From contig RFSG01000021.1 of NCBI GenBank assembly GCA_009924095.1, positions 1-32,953 of the forward strand: a stretch of DNA of 32,953 nucleotides, given 5' to 3'. The DNA is from Sphingobacteriia bacterium (GTDB taxonomy: Bacteria > Bacteroidota > Bacteroidia > J057 > RFSG01). The notes below the pieces were generated by a model. That model had not been told where the DNA came from. It saw nothing but the letters and a program-made list of their open reading frames with translations, and made no database searches. Positions 29,701 through 32,953 of the stretch are shown here, in pieces. Position 1 is the first letter of the stretch, and each line of letters starts with the position of its first letter. The position numbers were made by a program, and so were the translations under genes.

Positions 29701-31352
29701 GAATGTAAGATGGTAAATACAGCATTACTTTGATCATTAATGCTTCCGGGGGAATTTACATCGTAGATTCTGATTAAAGCATTAGTTGTACCTTGATAGG
29801 GCGTATTCCAGAGATAAGAACCTAACGAAGCAGATATTGCTGGAACGATATTAGTCCAAGAGCTACCATTATTAGTTGAGAATTCAATACCTACATTAGA
29901 CACGTTTGAGCTTGTCCAGGTTATGTTAACATTGTTACCCGGGAATAATGTTTCTGATCCGTTGGGAGAGGTAACAGTAATAACAGGAGGCGTATTGGCT
30001 TGAGAGGCGTGTCCATCAAACGATCCTCCAAAGAACTTATCAGCAGCTTCAACAGGTATGGCGAAAGTAGCATTAGATAAGTCAAACACAACAGTAGGTT
30101 GAGCTGAACTAGCAGCCCGTACCAAACAATTCGTACCACCTGCACTAGAAACAGTCCAAGGATAAGAACCTACCCCAGCTGGCCAATTACTTACAATAGA
30201 CACCCAAGAGAATCCGAAATCGGTAGATACATCAAGATTTAACAGATTTACATTATTGCTTGTCCAGGTAATAGTTTGTTGACTTCCTACATACCAGGTT
30301 TCCCCTCCATTCGGAGAAGCCAAGGTAATGCTTGGGGAAGAATTATCTCCTGAAGAATGTCCATCATAACTTCCACCATAATACTTATCTGGGGCAGCAT
30401 CAATAATATAGAAGTTAGCATCACTTACATCATTCTGGGAGGTAAGATTTGAATTAGAGATTCTAATTAAACCCGTTAAACTTTGGAATGGAGGTACGAG
30501 CCAAGATATAGTACCAACATTGGCAGGTTGGCTATTTACCATTGCTATCCAAGAAGACCCATTATCTGTTGAATACTCGATATCTACTGCATTTATAGAA
30601 TTTGCTGTCCACAGAATATTTTGGAAGCTACCCACTGGGAAAACTTCTCCTCCATTAGGTCCGGTTACTTGAACAATTTGTGCAACATTTACAGATCCGA
30701 CATGGCCATCAAAAGATCCTCCGAAATATTTATTCGCATTTAATTGCGGAATCATGAATACCGCATTACTGGTATCAGCAATGGTTTGCCCTACTCCATC
30801 TACCACTCTTACTAGAGCAGCATTAGAGGCAACGTTAGGTAAGGTCCAAGCAAAGGTTCCTGTGTTCGCAGGAATAGCAGAAGCGATAATACTCCAAGAA
30901 CTACCATTATTAGTGGATAATTGTAAATCAACTACACTTAGGAAAGTTGAGGTCCAGGTAATCGTTTGGGTAGATCCGGCATACCAAACTTCCCCTCCAT
31001 TAGGAGTTAAGAGAGATAAGGTTGGAAGTTGATTTTCATTCACCGAATGTCCATCAAAACTACCTCCGGCATATTTCATACTATCCAACAAGGGCACTGT
31101 AAATACAGCGTTACTAGAATCTCTAATGGAAGGCTGGGTTGGGTCAACTCCCAGCACTAACATATTATTGCCTCCATTATTGGGAACTGTCCAGTTAAAG
31201 ATGCCTGACTGCACAGGTACATTATTTTGAATCAATATCCAGGAAGACCCATTGTTCACTGAATAGTATAAGTCCATCTGATTCACATTGGTCTGAGTCC
31301 ATGTTTTGGGTAGATTGACTATTCCATACTTCTCCTCCATTGGGAGAAACAA
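23751..31352 (-). CDS. Giant T9SS surface protein, downstream frame (C-terminal part of a frameshifted gene)
   Basis: An open frame of about 2533 codons. Its first 15 or so codons (31308-31352) are out-of-frame filler; homology to the repeats begins at about 31305 (TWTQTNV). In order: the rest of one Kre9/KNH-like module and four more modules (to about 29660); six PW-type repeats with TxCxG, PWxxxYTxGT and TGI (about 28085-29640); one FN3-like domain (about 27805-28085, ending YYARVRSVNGC); 15 Ig-like repeats with SPxC, YxWxGPNGF and PGC (about 24130-27800); and a short linker. It ends in a T9SS type A sorting domain (about 23751-24010) with EAWPNPNDGSAVTLFW, LKVYDLEGKLIY and SRGIYLIES. This domain directs export across the outer membrane by the Por/gliding secretion system. 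The role is probably adhesive. There is no signal peptide in this part, so without the upstream frame the product would not be exported. Read with the entry at 31222-32953. Confidence 0.9.
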   Translation of the reverse strand: MFLPMEEKYGIVNLPKTWTQTNVNQMDLYYSVNNGSSWILIQNNVPVQSGIFNWTVPNNGGNNMLVLGVDPTQPSIRDSSNAVFTVPLLDSMKYAGGSFDGHSVNENQLPTLSLLTPNGGEVWYAGSTQTITWTSTFLSVVDLQLSTNNGSSWSIIASAIPANTGTFAWTLPNVASNAALVRVVDGVGQTIADTSNAVFMIPQLNANKYFGGSFDGHVGSVNVAQIVQVTGPNGGEVFPVGSFQNILWTANSINAVDIEYSTDNGSSWIAMVNSQPANVGTISWLVPPFQSLTGLIRISNSNLTSQNDVSDANFYIIDAAPDKYYGGSYDGHSSGDNSSPSITLASPNGGETWYVGSQQTITWTSNNVNLLNLDVSTDFGFSWVSIVSNWPAGVGSYPWTVSSAGGTNCLVRAASSAQPTVVFDLSNATFAIPVEAADKFFGGSFDGHASQANTPPVITVTSPNGSETLFPGNNVNITWTSSNVSNVGIEFSTNNGSSWTNIVPAISASLGSYLWNTPYQGTTNALIRIYDVNSPGSINDQSNAVFTILHSAVEKFSGGSYDGFDASQMLTTATLSGRDTICLGTSTNLSVTFTGSSPWSITYTDGTQPRSITGIAVNPYTISVTPTGNTTYAITSVSGSGGVGVGLGNRVVTTRSIPQASVSLSMDTICNGQTAFLNVYLNGGTSPWTFTYTIGTTPVVQTGIIQTTLNLPVSPISTTRYAAVSVNDAFCSGVASGVDTLIVRQLATATLAGTHTICSGSSATLTTSLTGTAPWSLVLTNGTSNQSINGINASPYSFSVTPSQTSTYSLISVSDFCGAGQSVGGQATIQVDPQPQATLSTGQTICQGTGAQLSVQYVGLTPWNLSWTEGTTPFSATGITSNNYLINATPGTTRTYSLTSVSANCGTGVVSGSVPVVVIPPPTAVLTGSQTLFNYQNAQMTVQFTGVAPWNITYSDGTTSTVTTGITANPYFFTVSVNTTRTYSLTNVATGVCSGSASGSMVVIAPPTATLSGSNSICPGLTTQLTLALTGTSPCFTWTDGTTPQTLTGITTSPYLITVTPSASTTYLPIAVSDFYTFGTVSGSSEITHLPLARVVSGVNSNQVQCLGFNLNWNASQFSTHYLVDVASDTGFVSPITGYQSLNVGNVTTLSVVVPTPGTNYYARVRSVNGCNTSAPSIRANIVTADLQAALTITGSTAVCQGNTLQLSASAIPGATFQWSGPSGFSANTALILRSLMQVGDAGVYSLIANAAGCNSAQLASTVAVNQLLTQAIGSGNTPLCAGEVMLLTATGGYQNSTYLWTGPNGFTSSTQNPIRYSVVAADSGIYTITITSPGCNSISDTAWLNVLPTIPITVTSSSPICDGSNLYFSASLVPGNTYQWAGPSGFVWTGNSPSIPNATFFHAGDYTLTVNQPGCNGPLVYVHPVVVNPPFNTLTLNTNSPICNLDTLNLSLTQVPGSTYTWTGPNGFSASGDQVVFPGATSNMSGGYSVHMYTPGCGNYYDDVNVIIGVLPSVSAYATPPLVCLGNNVDLYGGFGIIPGATYQWNGPNGFRGNQHYVRLAQARSIDAGVYTVGVTVQGCGAVLDTIQIFVANYPSISVTNNNPVCSGNTLQISATSVGGVTYNWAGPNGFTSQSNSFSFNNAQPSLSGGYTVTVNRPGCTQYIQDVNVVVNNPPVLNAYAQNPILCVGNNLVLFAAPTITPQVTYLWQGPNSFSSNLFTTQLNGVQLSNAGVYTVDASIPGCSAVRDTVQFFVSPQPNVLSGTNSPVCLGGQLILSATQINGITYSWVGPNGYSSNRSIDTLSPVLQSMGGAYVLTASAAGCNNVSQGHRLIINDPGQMFASSNSPVCSGGTLQLTSRFVSGASYAWSGPAGFTSNIATPSFINALPINAGVYTLVVNYPNCGTLTFTTTVQIGNSLNFAVGTTGGPICSGNTLTLSATIISDATYFWQGPNSFTSNQANTSIPNAPIQAGGTYSVTIQTPGCLAVTRLVTTTVNTPLSAASTGNTPICQGGNLYLSALYQPNATYAWSGPGGFTSTLQTPSLTNLQLAQSGSYSVTVSRTGCSPISSFVNIVVGPTLTGMTLGTNSPVCLGQTLYLSTTQRTGVTAYNWTGPNGYTSASAQDSVTPVINGSIGVYTVAITSPGCGVLTLTTAPVQVNDGSTITAIGNSPICQGGTLQLSTANLSGSTYTWNGPNAYSSALRTPSISNIQTVNSGIYSLSVNMPGCGVFTRTVSIQVGANFTGLTRSTNSPVCLGGALSLSVTPGVSGHTYLWTGPNGFTSNRQIDTVFNTVTGSAGVYSIRVSSPGCGVFDMTTASVQINNPATLTASSNTPCSNLNQNLNLVGSNVAGYSNYIWYGPAGYSYAGRIAVRSPSNPSFAGVYTLTATLQSCGVVSAYRTVTIRTNCREGNQDSLTEISYVDSLQANSIDSLLQVKLASNTHSVGTLEAWPNPNDGSAVTLFWTGLSEKDPNISLKVYDLEGKLIYLRSLDRDRTTDTWKEQLKFGTTLSRGIYLIESVHNSELKYIKLIVQ
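24130..27800 (-). repeat. 15 tandem Ig-like repeats, about 245 bp each
   Basis: They are recognised by W-x-GPxGF or W-x-GPNxY in each copy (FQWSGPSGF first, YIWYGPAGY last), with SPxC before and PGC after. They are homologous to the repeats in the other giant gene at 1-3400. Over 24400-25600 they alternate in a two-domain unit of about 480 bp (VGxxxTGxTxxTNSPVC recurs near 25090 and 24610). In 25900-26900 a different two-domain unit recurs (AYAxxPxxC, then DTxQxFV). Confidence 0.88.
28085..29640 (-). repeat. Six tandem PW-type repeats, about 260 bp each
   Basis: Each unit reads roughly TATLSGxxTICxG, LxVxxTGxxPWxxxYTxGT, TGIxxxPYxxxVTPxxTxTYxLTSVS, then CGxGxxSG. Copies begin near 29640, 29385, 29120, 28865, 28600 and 28345. 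The fifth copy has TLFNYQN in place of the usual TICxG and so lacks the first Cys. Such repeats occur in many Bacteroidota secreted proteins; their fold is probably Ig-like and their ligand is unknown. Confidence 0.8.
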
Positions 31353-32953
31353 TGGTAATAGAAGGAGGCTGATTGCTGTTCATTGCATGTCCATCTAATC
31401 CCCCTCCAAAGTATTTAGTGGTATCAGGACCTAAGATTGCAAAAACAGCATTACTCGTATCTCCTCGTAATGGATTTACAATTGCATCATTTACCCTAAT
31501 TAAGCCTGCATTGGTAAATACTGAAGGCACAGGCCAAGGGAAAACTTCTAGATTGGCTTGATAGCCTTGTACTACAGAAGTCCAGGAACTACCATTATTT
31601 GAAGAGAATTCAATATTTACACTAGTTACGGTATTCACACTGAACTGAATGGTGTAATTACCATTTGCAGGTATTTGTTCCCCTCCATTGGGTGTAATAA
31701 CCGTAATAATGCGATTGAGATTAATATCAAAGTCATGTCCACTTCCTGATCCACCCAAATATTTTTGCGCCACATTAGAAGGCACAGAGAAGAAGGTATT
31801 GCTGGTATCTGAAATTATACCAGATCCAGCATCTGTGATTCTCACCCATACGGTTTGAGATGCCAATTCTGGTAACGGATTCCAATTGTAAGTTCCTATA
31901 CCTGCAGGTTGATTCACATCAATACTTTGCCAGCTGCTACCTGAATTTGTTGAATATTCCAGGTTCACCACATTTACGTTTGTGGAGGACCAGGTAATTG
32001 TTTGAGCAGAACCGCCATACCAAACTTCATTGCCATTAGGACTGGTTAAAGCAATTTGAGTAGTTTGATTTTGTCCAACCACATGACCATCGAAGGAACC
32101 TCCAAAATATTTATCAGCAATAGGTGCGGTAATACTAAAGGTGGTGTCACTTTGATCCCGAATAGTATTGAGATTGGCTAAGTCAGAAACACGTATTCTG
32201 CCTTGTGTAGTCGTTACAGGTGGAATGGTCCAAGCCAGTTGCGTTTCATTACCATTAATTCCTGAGGAAATAGTACTCCAAGTACTACCATTATTGGTTG
32301 TAAACTGAATAAGCACTTGATCTACCCCATTGGCTACCCAATTTATGCTTTGCAAGGTGCCATCTGTGAATGCTTCCCCTCCATTGGGTGAGGTTACTAA
32401 AATTCTATTTTGAGATCCTATAGATGCAACGTGCCCATCAAAACTTCCTCCATTGTATTTATTGGCATATTGGAAGCGAACAGAGAATACAGCGTTGGAA
32501 GTATCGGCCAAGATTGGATTCTGAGCATCATAAATTCTTAGTAAGGCAAAATTAGAAGGGGTAGAAGGTACCGTCCAATTATACGATCCACTTCCGGCAG
32601 GCTCGGAACTTGAAATCAAAGTCCAGGTTGAACCGGTATCTACACTATATTCTAATCCAACATTTACAACGTTGGTAGAAGTCCAGGTAACCCCAAATAT
32701 TTGACCTGGATATAAATCATCTCCTCCATTCGGAGTAACCAATGCTAAGCTGGACGCCACATTCTGGTTCATCCCATGTCCATCATATGCTCCTCCAAAG
32801 AATTTATCTCCTATCGGACCTAAGATATTAAACGTGGTATCACTTACATCTACATACGTTTGAGGATCGGTTAAGTCGCTAATTCGGATTCGACCTAAGG
32901 TAGTATTTACACTTGGTACTGTCCATAAATAGGATCCCGTATTCGCCGGTGTA
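29657..32953 (-). repeat. Tandem Kre9/KNH-like modules with FGGSxDGH signature, about 346 bp each
   Basis: The DNA encoding the (K)YFGGSFDGH signature recurs at about 32774, 32431, 32081, 31735, 31386, 31045, 30702, 30356, 30009 and 29660, with spacings of 343, 350, 346, 349, 341, 343, 346, 347 and 349. Between signatures each module holds a beta-sandwich-type segment like the yeast Kre9/KNH family (PF10342-like: GGExW, GSxxxIxW, STNNGSSW, WxVP). The array runs past the right edge. Confidence 0.88.
31222..32953 (-). CDS. Giant T9SS surface protein, upstream frame (5' end off window, frameshifted)
   Basis: The frame is open from the right edge of the window, so the start and signal peptide are outside it; the ATG at 32772 is only an internal Met inside a repeat (DGHGMNQN). 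It encodes four complete Kre9/KNH-like modules plus parts of two more. Each has ITxxSPNGGExW, a GSxQxIxW strand, VxLEYSTNNGSSW, PAGxGxYxWxVP, RIxDxxxxxxxDxSNAxFxI and then KYFGGSFDGH. The frame leaves the repeat pattern after NSQSTQ (about 31309) and ends 27 codons later at 31222, while the pattern continues in the frame of the neighbouring entry. With that part the gene would encode more than 3060 residues. The break equals a 5-base loss relative to sister modules. As it stands, this part would give a product lacking the sorting domain. Confidence 0.85.
   Translation of the reverse strand, partial: TPANTGSYLWTVPSVNTTLGRIRISDLTDPQTYVDVSDTTFNILGPIGDKFFGGAYDGHGMNQNVASSLALVTPNGGDDLYPGQIFGVTWTSTNVVNVGLEYSVDTGSTWTLISSSEPAGSGSYNWTVPSTPSNFALLRIYDAQNPILADTSNAVFSVRFQYANKYNGGSFDGHVASIGSQNRILVTSPNGGEAFTDGTLQSINWVANGVDQVLIQFTTNNGSTWSTISSGINGNETQLAWTIPPVTTTQGRIRVSDLANLNTIRDQSDTTFSITAPIADKYFGGSFDGHVVGQNQTTQIALTSPNGNEVWYGGSAQTITWSSTNVNVVNLEYSTNSGSSWQSIDVNQPAGIGTYNWNPLPELASQTVWVRITDAGSGIISDTSNTFFSVPSNVAQKYLGGSGSGHDFDINLNRIITVITPNGGEQIPANGNYTIQFSVNTVTSVNIEFSSNNGSSWTSVVQGYQANLEVFPWPVPSVFTNAGLIRVNDAIVNPLRGDTSNAVFAILGPDTTKYFGGGLDGHAMNSNQPPSITIVSPNGGEVWNSQSTQNMDSDQCESDGLILFSEQWVFLDIDSK

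Noticed and set aside
31290..31320. Programmed ribosomal frameshifting in giant gene B
   Set aside because: A +1 shift in CAA-AAC-A would restore the frame, but the product would still lack about two residues of a core strand. No slippery heptamer in the right phase and no clear stimulatory structure is seen. A 5-base loss relative to sister repeats explains it better.
32770..32772. ATG at 32772 as the start of giant gene B
   Set aside because: The frame is open upstream to the window edge and codes for the expected preceding module (TGSYLWTVPSV, then GDKFFGGAYDGH); the Met is internal to a repeat linker.
29657..32953. Regularly spaced near-identical motifs that could suggest a CRISPR array or direct-repeat element
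   Set aside because: The spacing of about 346 bp is far too long for CRISPR, and the intervening DNA codes for a conserved protein module in a continuous frame.

Overview
The window looks like a piece of a Bacteroidota chromosome. The evidence is a type IX secretion (T9SS) C-terminal sorting domain, very large surface proteins built from Ig-like and SprB-type repeats, a class III glutamine synthetase, an LspA and a degenerate DksA-like protein of the Bacteroidota kind, and two matches to the Bacteroidota -7 promoter element TAnnTTTG. No rRNA, tRNA, CRISPR array, insertion sequence or phage gene was seen. No stretch longer than about 200 bases lacks a gene, apart from a pseudogene.

Layout. 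(1) 1-4590, minus: the first 1530 codons of a giant secreted protein that runs off the left edge. It has a signal peptide, a CHU-type N-terminal domain, a SprB repeat and at least 14 Ig-like repeats. (2) 4792-6552, plus: a polytopic membrane protein resembling GT-C glycosyltransferases. (3) 6605-7207, minus: a UPF0316/DUF2179 membrane protein. (4) 7305-13199, plus: ileS, a DksA-like gene, lspA and a second polytopic membrane protein, tightly packed as a probable operon. (5) 13258-18644, plus: nuoF (complex I NADH-binding subunit) and sucA-sucB (E1 and E2 of 2-oxoglutarate dehydrogenase). (6) 18681-23672, minus: GSIII glutamine synthetase, a coupled lipoprotein of unknown function, and a LIC_10190-like membrane protein broken by one in-frame TAA. 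(7) 23751-32953, minus: a second giant surface protein with its N-terminus off the right edge. It has ten Kre9/KNH-like modules with an FGGSxDGH signature, six PW-type repeats, an FN3-like domain, 15 Ig-like repeats and a T9SS type A sorting domain. Its reading frame is broken by a 5-base shortfall in one module near 31300.

How the parts relate. The middle is ordinary metabolism and housekeeping: isoleucyl-tRNA charging, lipoprotein processing, NADH oxidation, the TCA cycle and nitrogen assimilation. On either side, on the same strand, lie two mosaic adhesin-like genes that share one Ig-repeat family and an A/B two-domain super-repeat, so they probably grew by duplication from a common source. 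The most notable points are the two interrupted reading frames (a frameshift in giant gene B and a nonsense codon in the LIC_10190-like gene), the block-wise repeat growth, the FGGSxDGH modules, and an unknown lipoprotein translationally coupled to glutamine synthetase. I did not find a clearly new multi-gene system. All family names come from motif recognition by eye, with no database search.
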